A stretch of 64,000 bases of DNA, taken from positions 1,156,501-1,220,500 of the forward strand of contig NW_019028981.1 of assembly GCF_002105155.1 (NCBI RefSeq). Direction: 5' to 3'. Positions 1-12,452 of the stretch are shown here, one piece after another. Each line of letters begins with the position of its first letter. The stretch's first letter is position 1. The notes under the pieces are model-generated. The model was not told the origin of the DNA. It worked only from the letters and a program-made list of their open reading frames with translations, and made no database searches. The DNA comes from Lobosporangium transversale. Lineage: Eukaryota > Mortierellomycota > Mortierellomycetes > Mortierellales > Mortierellaceae. Made by a program: the position numbers and the translations under genes.

Positions 1-338
1 GCGACATTGCAGAGAACCGTGCCATCAAGGCTGTCTTCGATGGTCATCACAACTCCATTGCTGTTTCGTCTACGAAGGGCGCTGTGGGTCATCTTCTCGG
101 TGCTGCGGGTGCTGTTGAAGCTATTTTCACTATCCTTGCTGTTAAAAACGATATCCTGCCTCCGACATTAAATCTCCATAACTTTGACGATAATGGCGAG
201 TTTACATTGAACTACGTCCCACGAAAAGCCCAAGAAAAAGTTTTGAGTGCTGCTCTGACAAACTCTTTTGGATTTGGAGGCACAAACGCGTCTCTGTGTT
301 TTGCCAAAGTCAAAGAGAGTAGTGAGCGACGTAGCTAA
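1..338 (+). CDS. CEM1: 3-oxoacyl-[acyl-carrier-protein] synthase, mitochondrial type, C-terminal part (5' truncated)
   Basis: The reading frame is open from base 3 to the TAA at 336-338, so the gene starts before the window. It shows the C-terminal half of a beta-ketoacyl synthase: the [14 protein letters not shown] motif, whose histidine is one of the two catalytic histidines of the thiolase fold, and the [12 protein letters not shown] motif that closes the active site. The active-site cysteine lies outside the window. The family elongates acyl-ACP in the mitochondrial type II fatty acid pathway that supplies octanoate for lipoate. The single-domain ending, with no further domain before the stop, fits the stand-alone mitochondrial enzyme (CEM1/OXSM) better than cytosolic FAS2. 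The gene converges on the complex I gene downstream. The assignment to KAS is firm; the compartment is inferred from family knowledge. Confidence 0.88.
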   Translation, partial: DIAENRAIKAVFDGHHNSIAVSSTKGAVGHLLGAAGAVEAIFTILAVKNDILPPTLNLHNFDDNGEFTLNYVPRKAQEKVLSAALTNSFGFGGTNASLCFAKVKESSERRS

Positions 339-578
339 TATATAGGTCTAATAAAAAAAAACACACACGCGCATTACTTCATTAGCGATGGATGTTGAAT
401 TTATGTAATTTATTCTAATAAAAAAGAGAAGGAAAATAAGGAATAGAAAGCATCAAACAGTGCAAAAAAGAAAAATAAGTAAATAAAAAGAAATCGTATT
501 CTTTTCTTTGTGCGTATAATGTCATCATCCTCATTCATGGTCATCGTTCATTCCGTCCTCCAGCAATAGGTTAACCTT
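339..578. other. Short convergent spacer (3' UTRs)
   Basis: This spacer lies between two genes that converge. It is A-rich with scattered AATAAA-like strings (for example near 417 and 480), as expected of overlapping 3' untranslated regions. No gene is visible. Confidence 0.5.
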
Positions 579-2398
579 TTAACGATCGACCTCTCCGAAC
601 ACAATATCCATGGTTCCAATCATGGTGACGACATCGGGAATGAAGTGACCCTTGGCCATAAAGTCCAATCCAGCCAAGTGGGCGAAACCAGGGGCACGAA
701 TCTTGCAGCGGTAAGGACGGTTACTTCCATCGGAAACAAGATGGACACCTAAAAAGTAATAGTTGGTATTAAAATAAATTAAAATTGAAGTTGAGAGATA
801 GCTAAATGAAAGGTAGAGCCTTAAAAGCGATATTACAACGCAAATCTACGTACCAAACTCTCCCTTGGGCGCTTCGACGACGGTGTAGGTTTCACCAGGG
901 GGAACAGAGTAGCCCTCGGAGTAGAGTTTGAAATGATGAATCAAGGCCTCCATGTTCTCCTTCATGTGAGCACGGCGAGGGGGCGAGATCTTGAGATCAT
1001 CAACACGGACGGGGCCAGGAGGCATGTCATTGATGCACTGGTGAATGATGCGGAGAGATTGACGCATCTCCTCCATACGGCATAGATAACGATCAAAGCA
1101 ATCGCCCTTGGAGCCGACAGGAACATCAAAATCAACAAGGTCGTAAGCATCATAGGGTTGAACCTTACGCAGATCCCAGTTGACACCTGATCCACGCAAC
1201 ATCACACCGGAGAACCCCCAATCAAGAGCCTCCTTCGCAGTAACACGGCCCACATCGACTGTACGTCCCTGCCAGATACGGTTTCCAGTGATCAATTCCT
1301 CAGCCTCATTCATACGGTCTCCAAATTGGTCAGCCCAGACATGAATATCTTCGAGCAATCCCTTGGGGATATCAAGAGAGACACCACCGGGGCGAATATA
1401 GGCAGCATGCATACGAGCACCTGAAACACGCTCGTAAAATTCGATCAGCTTCTCACGTTCCTCAAACATCCACAAGAAAGGGGTCAGAGCTCCGACGTCC
1501 ATGATGTGAGACATGACTGACATGCAGTGGTTCATAATACGGGTGATCTCTGCAAACATAGTACGGATATATTTGGCACGAATTGGTACTTCAATATTAA
1601 GAAGCTTCTCGACGGCTAAAGAGTATGCCTGCTCATTGACCATCATGGAACAGTAATCGAGACGATCAAACTGTCAAAAAAAAAAAAAAAAAAAAAAGTA
1701 TTCAAGCATCGTTGTGAAGTCGGTCCAGAAAGTGTACAGAATTATGTATATATTTTTCCCCCATGGTATCCCGAGCGGTTCCATTTCATTCGAAAAAGAC
1801 AATGTTGGATAAAAAAACAAAAAGCTATTGTCAGTTCACATCTAGTTTCACTATCATTTACAGATCAAATTATAAAATAAAATAAAAAAAAAAAAAAAAA
1901 AGTATTGCATTTTTGACCGGTTCTAAAAAAGAAACTTACGTAAGGAAGGGCTTGAAGATATGTCTTGTACTCGATCAACTTTTCAGTACCACGATGCAAC
2001 AATCCAACATGAGGATCGCATCGGAGGATCTCCTCTCCTTCCAACTCCAAAATCAAACGCAATACTCCGTGAGCTGCAGGATGTTGAGGTCCAAAGTTGA
2101 CAGTGAAATGACGTGAGGTAACATCGACACCGTCATCAATCTCATCCTCTGTGATGGTTGTACCCGCGCCAAGAGGAGCAGTTGCACCATATAGATCGCG
2201 GTCGAAATGACGATGGTGGTGTGAGTCACCTGCAGCGGTCTCCGTGGACATGCACTTTGCAAACTGCAACCTGCTACTGCGAGCAAGAAGAGAAGGCGAT
2301 GCCATGTTGAAATATGTCGAAGGGCGAGAAACATTAGCAGCGGTCCTGCTCAACAGTGTTGCCGAACGGCGTGATAAAAGGCGAGCAACAGAAGCCAT
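579..2398 (-). CDS. NDUFS2: NADH:ubiquinone oxidoreductase 49 kDa subunit (complex I, NDUFS2/NuoD)
   Basis: Three exons on the minus strand, 2398-1940, 1670-854 and 748-579, join in frame with GT-AG introns to give 481 aa, the normal family length. The first ~60 residues are rich in Arg and Ser with few acids, a mitochondrial presequence. The mature part has the [19 protein letters not shown] signature of the 49 kDa subunit, then [11 protein letters not shown], the [21 protein letters not shown] segment spanning the first splice junction, and the ending [18 protein letters not shown]. The subunit forms the quinone pocket with the PSST subunit in the matrix arm of complex I. The first intron carries poly-A/poly-T tracts. 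The start is the first ATG before the presequence. Confidence 0.95.
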
Positions 2399-2605
2399 GT
2401 TTGTGTCGTAAAATAATCAAATAATCCACTGATCCTGAAGTTGGGTTGGTAATTGATGTAGAAAAAAGAAAAAAAGAACACAATAACAAAATACCGCAGC
2501 AAGACAAGCTTGAGCAGATAAAAAGGATGGAGAGAGAAGAAATAAAGGAGAGGTGAGAGGTGAGAGGTGAGATGGATGTATTTTGTGCTTCGATTGATGT
2601 GAAAT

Positions 2606-2638
<33 letters not shown>

Positions 2639-2778
2639 CTCACTCCAAATCACCGAGCTCCGAGAAATGGCGACGGAAAAATAATTCGAGACAGGCTCAA
2701 ACTACGTATTAGAAATCATTATAATGCTTTTATTATGCTTTTGAATTTATGTACAGTGTGAAATGACAATGTTTTTCT
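2399..2778. other. Promoter region of the complex I gene with a long T tract
   Basis: This 380-bp spacer separates the 3' end of the C2-protein gene from the start of the complex I gene, both on the minus strand. It contains an uninterrupted run of about 31 T ending near 2639 and a purine-rich stretch (2520-2570). ORFs called here are translations of the homopolymer. No gene is supported. Confidence 0.5.
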
Positions 2779-4532
2779 TTACAGGCGACCAGGCCCATAC
2801 ATTGTTTGTTCATAACTGGGCGGTATTTGGGGCATCATTATATTGCTATTTCTAGACGGCAATCCAGGTGGACTGACCGATCGTGGCCGTGGAAATCCGC
2901 CTGGGATCTTCCCTACCGTTGGCGAAGATGATCGTGGATACATCATTCCTTGACCGGGATATGAAGAGCTCGAGGATTGACCATAGTTGACACTCTGCTT
3001 ATGACCGGCCAAAGGGTTGGCTCTGTACATGCTATAGTTGTCAGACAAAGGCCGAGATTGGGGCAGTGGAGGCGAAGGGTTCGAGGTAGCGGTTTCTGTG
3101 GAGCCGGGGGTAAAGGTATTAGAACAAGGAAAGGCGCCAGGGAATGCGCCAGGCAGTGTTGCTGTGGAGGTAGTTGTAGCAGGAGATCCGGCGGGCGATG
3201 AATGTGATGACTGTGGTGGCTGCGGTAAGGGCCGCGATGAGTTCCGAGATTGCTGCATCATCGGCTGAGGTAATGGTCGCATTTGTATTTGAGATTGCGG
3301 CGGGTACCCGCCCCCAGTGGTTATACTATTAGATGGATACAAATTGGAGGTTGCGAATGGATATACTGGTGGAAGATATCCTGTTCCATTAGGTGGTGAG
3401 ACTTGGTTATTGATGACAGGCTGCGGCTGTGGCTGTGGCTGTACAGGTGGATAGAGGTTGGTGATGCTGTTGTTCAAAGGTCGATAAGCATCATTGACGT
3501 TATTGATATTGTTGTTAATGGGCATGAACGGCGGTGGTACTTGTTGTGGTGGATATGTATTATTCTGAGGCGGATACCCTGTATTAAAGGCATTGTTGCC
3601 AAGTTGAGGTGGGTATCCATTGACGGCATTATATTGAGGCGTTGGATATACCCCATGGAGATTGACGGTTGGACGGGGTGGGTATCCGCCTCCATGGATG
3701 TTATTAACATCGCTTGCGGCGACATTCATATGAGGCGGGTACCCAGCCGGATAAGCACCTTGAGGGAAAAATGGTTGACCAGCGCTCAGGTTAGGGTGTC
3801 CAGGAAAGTCATTCATAGACATATAAGGACTCGCGCTGTATGAATTGTAGGGGTTTTGACCCACAGGGGATATACGGCCCCCTAAAGTTGGGGGTGCCCC
3901 TGCGGATGTAGAATTGACGTAAGGATAACCTCCTGCATAGGCGGTTGGCTCTGTGGCAACGGGGGGTTTGTAGACGAGTTCCGAGTCCTCCGTTGCGGTA
4001 GTTGTTACTGAAGATACTGATGTTGTTGACTCTACAGAAGGTGAGTGGTCTGAAGTTCCATGAGGAGATGGATGAATAGGGCGACGCAGCGGTGTGCCGG
4101 CGGGGATTGGTGTACTAGGGGCACGGTTCATCTTGTGGAGAGGATGTTTAGGATCCTAAAAAGAAAAAAAGTCATAGCGTACACAGATCGTCAGCCGTTT
4201 GGTAATACATCATCTAGTAAAATACTTTAATATTCCCATGCGGGAGGAAGACGGAATGGGAAACAAGAAGATCGGGAAGATTGATCATCCATGTCACAGA
4301 CAAAGCAACGACATCATGATTTCGCGTATTTTCAACCATTTTGAGAATAATCCCGCTGCGTGTGTTTCTTCATGATGCAAAAGCACTCTCCTGGGATACT
4401 TACATGAGAGTAGTAGGTCAGCTGTAGCATGAGTTCACCTGCTTCACGACCTTTATAATGCAGCTCGAACCAATCTATTAATACGTAAACAGGGGGAAAA
4501 AGGGGAAGGGACATTCAGTCAGGTCTGATGCA

Positions 4533-4563
<31 letters not shown>

Positions 4564-5399
4564 CTGTTGCAACATGGGCCATGCAGGACCAGATAAGTGT
4601 GTGCATCCAGCCAATTCTATTCAACTCGGAGTAAACCACATTCAATACCCGCAGTTGGGTAAAGACGCTGAAGCATAACTGCAGGTGTAATTTGGCATCA
4701 TTCGACTAACCCTTTTTAACACATACCATCATGTTCGCCATATTCCAGAACCTTTGCCAGATTGATAACACAGTCGCCAATGAGCTCATTCTTCTGATGA
4801 TCCTCATCTAAACATGTTACATACAGCGATGTTGCATCCTTGGCATCACTTTCATACATTGGTATTTTGATCTAGTCAAAGACAACATCAAAGAGAACAA
4901 AAAGCAAATATATTCTGTGAGTGGTCTTTTGCCGCTGACTATTACTATTTGTCCTCTTCACACCACTTTCTTCGCGATGTTGACAAACAAACAAAAGTGT
5001 TACCTGGTCATCCTTCCATCGAGGCCGCTGTCCACCCCGAACATCAGTGGTGCTTCTTCTGCATTGATTACCAAGCTTGAACAGAATGAATGGGCTTTGT
5101 TTTCCAAATCGTTCCCGGTTAGGCAGGTCACGTCCTTGTATAGGAATAATGATCAATTCGCCTAATTGTGTTTGTTGTGCACGAAAACAAAAAGAGTTGA
5201 GTTATACGGTACGAAGTATAGGTGAAAGGTGCATGATTCTTGAAAAAAATAAAAAATAAAATAAAACTAATAGGATAAATGTTCCTGAAGAAAGAAAGGA
5301 AAAAGCCATACCGATTGGAGTTTTACCCTCATCAGGGTCAACCAAAGGCTCTGGTAATGGTTTATTGACGTGGTGACGACCACCAAATAGTTTACGCAT
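2779..5399 (-). CDS. C2-domain protein with proline-rich tail (Inn1/Fic1-like ingression protein)
   Basis: Five exons (5399-5312, 5161-5004, 4871-4727, 4474-4404, 4155-2779) join in frame to 612 aa. Residues 1 to ~155 form one C2 domain: GELIIIPIQGRDLPNRE at the start, FGKQSPFILFKLG, PRWKDDQ, then the YVTCLDEDHQKNELIGD strand and DDWFELHYKGREAGELML at the end. The remaining ~455 residues are low-complexity, rich in Pro, Tyr, Gly, Asn and Ser, with many GYPP and PxxP motifs suited to SH3 binding. A single N-terminal C2 followed by a PxxP tail is the layout of fungal cytokinesis proteins Inn1/Fic1, which link the division site to SH3 proteins. That function is inferred from layout and C2 similarity only. 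The PGY-rich repeats could also mediate phase separation. Another C2 adaptor is possible. Confidence 0.75.
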
Positions 5400-6048
5400 G
5401 TGTATGGTAGATGTATTGTATGCTTTGTATTTTGATATGAAATAGGTGTGGTTGAAATAGAATGGAGGATGAAAGAGTGAAAGAGGACGAAGACAGAAAA
5501 CAAGATTATGTGGATGCTGTGCCTGTTGAAAAAGCTGTTTATTCTCGCTGTTTAAAATGGGGATAAAATCAAAAGAAGACAGAGAGAGGAATCTGTTACC
5601 TTTTTATATTTTTATACATGTTGCACCAGCTGACATTCTCCTCGCCATGACCACATACAGCATTGTTACATCTGTGTTTACAAACAAAGAAAAATAAAAT
5701 AAAAAAATGCTCCGCCTCAAACAATTTCTTGTTTTCTTGGCTCGACCGAACGGAAAAGCCCTGTGTTTATTGCTGTTCACTGAGCCCAAGTGGACTCATC
5801 AAAAGAAAGTTATAAAAATGTGATGTGCGTCATTTTTCTGAAAAAGAGTGGCTGAGAGGATTACCGCTATCATTCTTGATCACATGTTGCAACCATAGCT
5901 CTGCTTCCCCACTTCTGTTTAAATGGAGCAAAATAAAAATAGAAACTTCTCTCTCTCTTTTTTTTTAACGCTCCATGAAGGAAAGAAAGCAGGTTTATTT
6001 TACTAGAAGGCACAATTGTACAAATCAACCCTCATCTAGGACTTTTTC
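5400..6048. other. Spacer between two minus-strand genes
   Basis: This holds the upstream region of the C2-protein gene and the 3' UTR of the C1-THF synthase gene. There is a CT-rich microsatellite-like stretch at 5949-5968. No convincing coding sequence is seen; a 61-codon ORF near 5604-5789 lacks family features. Confidence 0.4.
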
Positions 6049-9000
6049 TTAGAACAGACCCACAACGTTGCCTGTTTCAAAATCAATATCAACATCGTAG
6101 AAGCATGGACGAGTAGGAAGACCAGGCATAGTTTGCATCGCTCCACAAAGTGGGTACAAGAACCCTGCTCCAACCGATGCACGGATATCGCGAATAGGTA
6201 TCTTAAATCCTACAGGTCGATTCTTCAACTTGGGGTCGTGTGATAACGACAAATGCGTCTTGGCCATACAGATGGGTAAATTACCAAAGCCCTAGATTGT
6301 TCAAGTTAAAAAAAAGCAATCGTTGATGAGTAACAAACCAGCATTGAATATCGATAGCTCCTCGCGTCTCGCGTAATATATTATTACCTGACGAGTGTAG
6401 GTTGCAATCTTCTCCTTGGCCAAGTCTGAAAGTTCAATACCATCAGCTCCATACATCTCCTTTGAGATTGTTTCGATCTTGGATGCGATATCCGACTCCA
6501 GTGAGTACAGATACTTGAAATTAATTGGTTTACTGCATGCCTGGATCACCGCCTGTCCCAGTTCCACGGCACCCAAACCGCCCTTTGCCCAGTTCTCACA
6601 CGCAACAGCATTATCTGCTCCTGCCTCCAAAGCAATCTTACGGATCAACGCCATCTCTGCATCTGTGTCGGATGTGAACTTGTTGATGGCTACCACTACT
6701 GGTACTCCAAATTTCTTGGCGTTCTCAATATGCTTCTTCAAATTATCACATCCTGATTCCAACAGTTCCAAGTTCTCACTGTTGTAAACCTCAGGTAGGG
6801 GCTTGCCAGGTGTGACCTCGGGTCCACCTCCGTGCATCTTGAGCGCCTTGACTGTTGCGACAAGGACAGCACAATCGGGAACCAATCCGCTAGTGCGGCA
6901 CTTGATATCAAAGAATTTCTCCATGCCAATATCAGCACCAAATCCAGCCTCTGTGACAACATAGCCCATCATCTCCTCATTCTCGCCAGGCTCGATACCA
7001 GCCAGTTTGAGTGCAATGCGGTCAGCGATGATGGAGGAATTGCCATGTGCAATGTTGGCGAAGGGTCCAGCATGGACAAACATCGGTGTTCCCTCCAATG
7101 TCTGCATCACATTGGGCTTAATGGCGTCCTTCATTAGCACAGTCAAAGCGCCACCAATGCCAATATCATCAGCAGTGACTGGCTCACCAGCTTTGCTGCT
7201 AGCAACCACCATCTTTCCAAGACTAATGAGAAGAGGGTTGTAAAAGAAGGTTGAATATATGGTAATATATGGTATTAAAGGCCAACACTACTAAGCACCA
7301 CGAACAAACCGAGTCTTGTTCAAACTCAAAGGCTAGAACACTTACCGTTCACGCATATCCTTAAGGTCAGTGCTGAGGGCAAGAACTGCCATAACTTCAG
7401 AAGCGACTGCAATATCGAATCCAGTCATACGTTCATGACCAGCCTCGGTGTCATTACGTCCAATCTCAATTCTACGCAAGAAGCGATCATTGGTATCCAT
7501 GACACGTTGCCAAGTAATCGTTTCAGGATCAATATCTAGACGAACGAAACGAGATACTTCTTCAGGTGTCAATTCTGCAGGATCTGTTTTATTGATGCCC
7601 AAACGCTGGAGGCGACCCAGCATCACGGCCGCAAAAACTTTCTTGCCCTTCTTAGTGGGGCAAAGGCGACTGAAAAGCGCTTTATCTGACTGGGTCTTCT
7701 CATGGAATATGCGCGCGTCGATGGCTGCAGCAAGCAAATTATTGGCAGCGGTCACCGCATGAATATCTCCTGTCAAATGTAAGTTGAACTCATCCATAGG
7801 AATCACTTGGGAGTATCCGCCTCCTGCAGCTCCACCCTTGATTCCAAATGTAGGGCCCTGCGACGGCTGACGGACACATCCAAAAGCAATCTTGTCCAAA
7901 TGAGCACCTAATGCCTGAACCAAACCAACAGTAGTCGTTGACTTGCCCTCACCCAAGGGAGTAGGTGTAATTCCTGTGACGACAACATAGCGACCATTCT
8001 TACGGTGTGATAGACGCTCCAAAATATCCAAGCTGACCTTGGCCTTGTACTCTCCATAGAGCTCAAGCTAATATGTTGGGTGCATGAATGTAAAAATAAA
8101 AATAAAATAACAGTAAGATCAGTCCTCCATTTCACAGTTGTTCCACTGACAATGCTATTAGACCTTTGCTCGTTTCTCAAGTACCTCGCAAGGCAAAATC
8201 CCCAGTTCATCGGCAATGAATTTGATAGGTTTAGGCTTCTGAGCCAAGGCAATGTCGATGTCGTTAGGGACGGGGTCCAAGAGCTGCAATGGTAGAGGGT
8301 TAATGGTGCGGTGACGACCTTCATTCAGGAAACGGACAGCTGAAAGATAGGTATTCTGCATCAACATGGCCACAGTCATGGGACCAACACCACCAGGGAC
8401 AGGGGTAATATGACCGGCGCGCTGCGATGCAGTAGCATATTCCACATCTCCAACCCAACGGATTCCAGCCTTCTTTGTAGAGTCTAGTTTTTGAGTAGGA
8501 AAAGACGTTAGTAAATTTCTTCATGAGATACTAAAAGAAAGTGAGATCTTGTTTGTCAATGTATGACAAGAGAAAGTTACGTTATATGCACTACCTTCAA
8601 CAGCATTAGTTCCGACATCAATAACCACGGCTCCTTCCTTGATCCACTCGCCCTTAATGAATCCAGCACTTCCGATGGCAACAACAAGAATATCGGCAGT
8701 CTTAACAATCTCGGGTAGATTCATGGTCTTAGAGTGGCACAATGTGACTGTGCAGTTATTCTTGGTCAACAGGCTAAACACAGGAGTTCCCTAGGTATAA
8801 TATAAATATATACCGATGCCACCAATGTTTTAATGCCGTTGCTACTTCTGCTACCATGATTTTTAATGCTTCCATGGGTATTTAAGGGCGTCTTTGGATG
8901 GCTAAGAATAATAGTAATAAAGGACAAAACTGGGCAACTTACAACAATATCACTGCGACCAACGACAACAGCTTTCTTGCCAGCCATGACCACATCAGTT

Positions 9001-9566
9001 GACTTGATGAGTTCAATGACGCCCTTGGGAGTACATGGAACAAATGCAGGCTCTGAGGCGCGCTTAGAAAGGTGGCCGATGTTGATTGCATGGAAACTAA
9101 TAATGATTTTGGAAGCGATGTATATGAAAATAAAAAAGTTACTTGCTGAGTCGACTACAATGGATCTGACTATCCAGCCAATAAAAAGAAAGAATGATAT
9201 GAACATACCCGTCAACATCCTTCTTAGGATCAATTGCCTCTGTGACGATTCTGTCATCCAAGTGATCAGGAAGAGGGAGCTGAACGAGAATTCCATGTAC
9301 TTTAGGGTCATTATTCAAGGCTTGAACTCTAGACAACAACTCGTACTGAGTGATGGTTGCAGGTAAGTGGAAAAGCTCAAAATCCATGCCAGCCTATATT
9401 TTTTCAGAAGGAATGGCATAAGTAATTAATCTTCTTATACAACCGATGGTAATAAATACTTCCGTCTGTCTTGTTTAAAGTATGTGAAACCGGTCCTGAT
9501 TTGTGTATCCTTCTTCTGCCAACTTCAGAAAAGAAAAAAAAAGAGTGGGGAACCGATGCGGAGATT

Positions 9567-9599
<33 letters not shown>

Positions 9600-10383
9600 C
9601 ATTCTGCTGGAGCGGAACAAGGCTTTGGTTATTTTTTGCTAATCGGATTTTACCTCCTTGGCCGCCTTCTTCTTCATATTGACATAGACGCTCGAATCCT
9701 CGCGTTCTCCAACTTGAATGATAGAAAGCTTTGGACTGAAACTTGGAGCTGTCTTGCGCACTTCCTCAATTTGAGACTTGATGTCGTTGCGTAGTTTTCT
9801 ATACCATTTTTAGATATTTATTTTGCACAAAGCGTGAGAAAGATGTTTTTAATGACTTTGAATCCTCCTATGAGCGCACGATACATCAATTGAAAGCGTC
9901 CAAACTCTTTCTCAGGAAAAGAGGGACTCATGCAAAAGAAACTTACTGGGCAATGGCCTTTCCGTCAATAATCTTGGCCATATTGAACGAACTGCGAGTG
10001 TTTAAAGCAAGGGTGGAGGTGTGCAAAGAATAAGGATGAAAATTAGAATGCCGGGGTAAGGAGCGAAGCGTGAGGAGGGTCTTGTAACCGAGGGGTCCTG
10101 AACGCGGTAAGGTGGAAAAGATGGGTCGAGAGAAGAGACTGAGAGTATGTGAAGAAGAAGAGGAAGGATAAGAGTGATGTAAAGAAGAGAAACGAGAAGT
10201 GGGGGACGATTTAAAGCAGTAGGTGAACAGAGAATGTGAGAGCCTTATTTGGGCAGGGACAGGCGTGACACGGCGGGAAAGATTCAATGCACTAGAGAGT
10301 GTGAGCACGAAGGATGGATGCAGACACGAATGCTGATGCGAAGAGGCATGAATGGTTCGATCGAGTGTCGACAGGACCTTCAT
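6049..10383 (-). CDS. ADE3: C1-tetrahydrofolate synthase (methylene-THF dehydrogenase / cyclohydrolase / formate-THF ligase)
   Basis: Nine exons (10383-9947, 9798-9654, 9393-9209, 9096-8943, 8790-8595, 8483-8164, 8067-7346, 7222-6388, 6291-6049) join in frame to 1078 aa from the upstream ATG, or 944 aa from the ATG at 9981, the usual family length. The N-terminal third is the dehydrogenase/cyclohydrolase ([51 protein letters not shown]). The rest is formate-THF ligase with P-loop [12 protein letters not shown] (GEGKS at 518-522 of the long form). It interconverts one-carbon units for purine, thymidylate and formyl-Met-tRNA synthesis. The extra 134 residues contain one acid (Asp8) and no Glu, many Arg, Ser and Leu, and look like a mitochondrial presequence. 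One donor (after 8164, GTCTAA) is non-consensus. The second intron has a 31-base T run. Confidence 0.95.
9569..9599. repeat. 31-base poly-T tract in an intron of the C1-THF synthase gene
   Basis: An uninterrupted T run on the plus strand lies between exons 2 and 3 of the minus-strand gene, so the transcript carries poly-A here. Similar tracts recur in introns and spacers through the window. Confidence 0.9.
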
Positions 10384-12350
10384 TCAAACAGACTAATGAG
10401 TAAGAATGGAGCGTCTATCGCTCCCACGCTCAACTTTCTAAACGACAAAAAGGGGGGACATTCGGGTAAAAATGTCGCGAGTCATAACAAGAAGTCATGA
10501 TCACGGGCAATGTGATTTTATGGGAACGTTGAACAGCTTTTTTTTGCGCCCACGAGAAGAATATCCAATCAAAGTAAAGTAATGCTTCCGCTACTCATTA
10601 TAGCGTGGGAGACTAATTGAAAAGGGAGATGATTTGTATGAGCACCACGTTAATTTCAATTTTATTGTATCCAAAACATGCCGATATAATTGGGGTTCAG
10701 CCCCTTGATCAACGGTAACAAGGCCACGCTTTGGAATAAAAAGTTGATAGATTGATAAACGGTAGATCTTCCTCTCTTTCATTCAGTATGCATCCTACAA
10801 GATGTGTTCAAGTGTCCAGTTAAACGTAGAGTTATCACCAGAAATTACTTCCTTGAAAAATTAAACTATTCTATGTTATTTTATTTTACTTTATTTTATT
10901 TCCTATCCTTTTTTTACGTGATATAAACATACACAACGTGTTCTACTCATTCTTGGTGCAACTGTAAGCAACTGTAAGCACCTGCTTACGCCTAGTCTCG
11001 CCTTTGGTTGTGAAATATAGCAGGATCGTAATAAGTAATGAGAACGAAAGAAAAATATATTCATCCCCAAACTCCTTCAATTGATTGCCAATATTACCTA
11101 TGGATTTGCTCAGCGACCATTACCCTCAATAAATATCTCCTTTGTGGATCGAGGTTCACCTGCAACTATTGGTATGACCCCTTTGCATTGTTGCAAAGGA
11201 CCATTCTCCTTTAGTTTCTTTTCAAACCCTCAAAGAGCTACCCCCATGATTCTGCCGCTGTGCACTCAGGTCTAGTCTCCTTCTTATAGCCTCCATTTTG
11301 CTGGAATGAAGCCTGTTACTTAGTAAGGACAAATAACAAGGCTAAAAATGTATGAGGGGTATAGCTAGCGCCTCTATATCCATCTACTAAAGCTCCAAGT
11401 AACCCCCCTCTTCTGCTCCGTGGAGAGTGGAAGTTTCAGCTTCCCTATTTGAGGAAAATAGAGTAATAGAGTATTGTTTATTTGGTTGTTCTTATGTTTC
11501 AGCAACCTTGATATAGCTTCAGCACTCTTTGATTACTCAAGCGCACAGGCACGTCGGTTTGGGCCCTAGGATGTTTTCTGGAAAAGGATAGGAGGATAAA
11601 GAAGAGGTAAAGCTAACTACAACGCTGTCCGACAGAGTTAAACCATGACCTACTATATACCTAAATATCCTGTTTCTCTCTAGGTCATGCCCTGTTTTTA
11701 CGTTGTCGGCCATGTTAATCTCATCGAATTTCCAGTGATGAAAATAAAGATAGATTACTTTCTCTGTTGAAAACAGGTATAAACCATGTATTACTTGGCT
11801 ATATGGCTTTGAATCCCATACTCATTCACTAGTCGATTACTATGACTACTATTCACACTGGCTTTAGCAACAAAAACATCAGTGAACGATTCCAGGAACT
11901 ATTCATGTCCAGAAAGCGATACATATTCACAATTTTTTTTATCAGATTATTAAATTGCTGCCACCGATACCTTCCATCCCTCCACGTACGAGGAAGGCAA
12001 GCCTCTGCTGGTCAAGACTGGACTTCACCATGTTTGAAAGCTTAATTCAGTCTTCTTCACGCTCCTTTCGCGAAGCGCCGGGGAATTTGCCTTAAAAATC
12101 ACGAGTCAATGTTCCCTTTTCGTCTTTGTCACTACAACCAGTTGTGAGAGAGAGAGAGAGAGTAGAGAGTAATCGAAAAGCAATAACTCTCTTTGTCCAG
12201 CGCTACGTTGCAGTTGATCCAATATCCTTTCCCCCGCGCAAAGATGATATGATATATGTCCAGTTTCCTTTCACTGTAATAGCGACGTATTAAAAGATCG
12301 GCACATCAATACAGTACGTCAATAGCATCTATGCATTCAGCCTGTAGTTA

Positions 12351-12452
12351 TGATCGCAGGTTGACTTTGGACAATGCATATGAATTAATTATAGCAACGG
12401 CCATGGTGCCAAAGCCTTATCTTCCACGCATGTGCATTCTTTGTAAATTTCC
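12351..12452 (+). repeat. Diverged dispersed repeat, copy A
   Basis: This block shares order and sequence with 16515-16602: a TGATCRCARGTTGAYTTTGG segment, then a CCATGGTGCCAAAG-like segment, then a CTTCCAYGC...GCATGTGCATT segment. The middle spacing differs. By eye the matching segments are about 80% identical. Type of element unknown. Confidence 0.5.

Noticed and set aside
2350-2653. Overlapping ORFs starting with long Lys/Phe runs
   Set aside because: They are translations of the ~31-base T tract in the complex I promoter; no family features.
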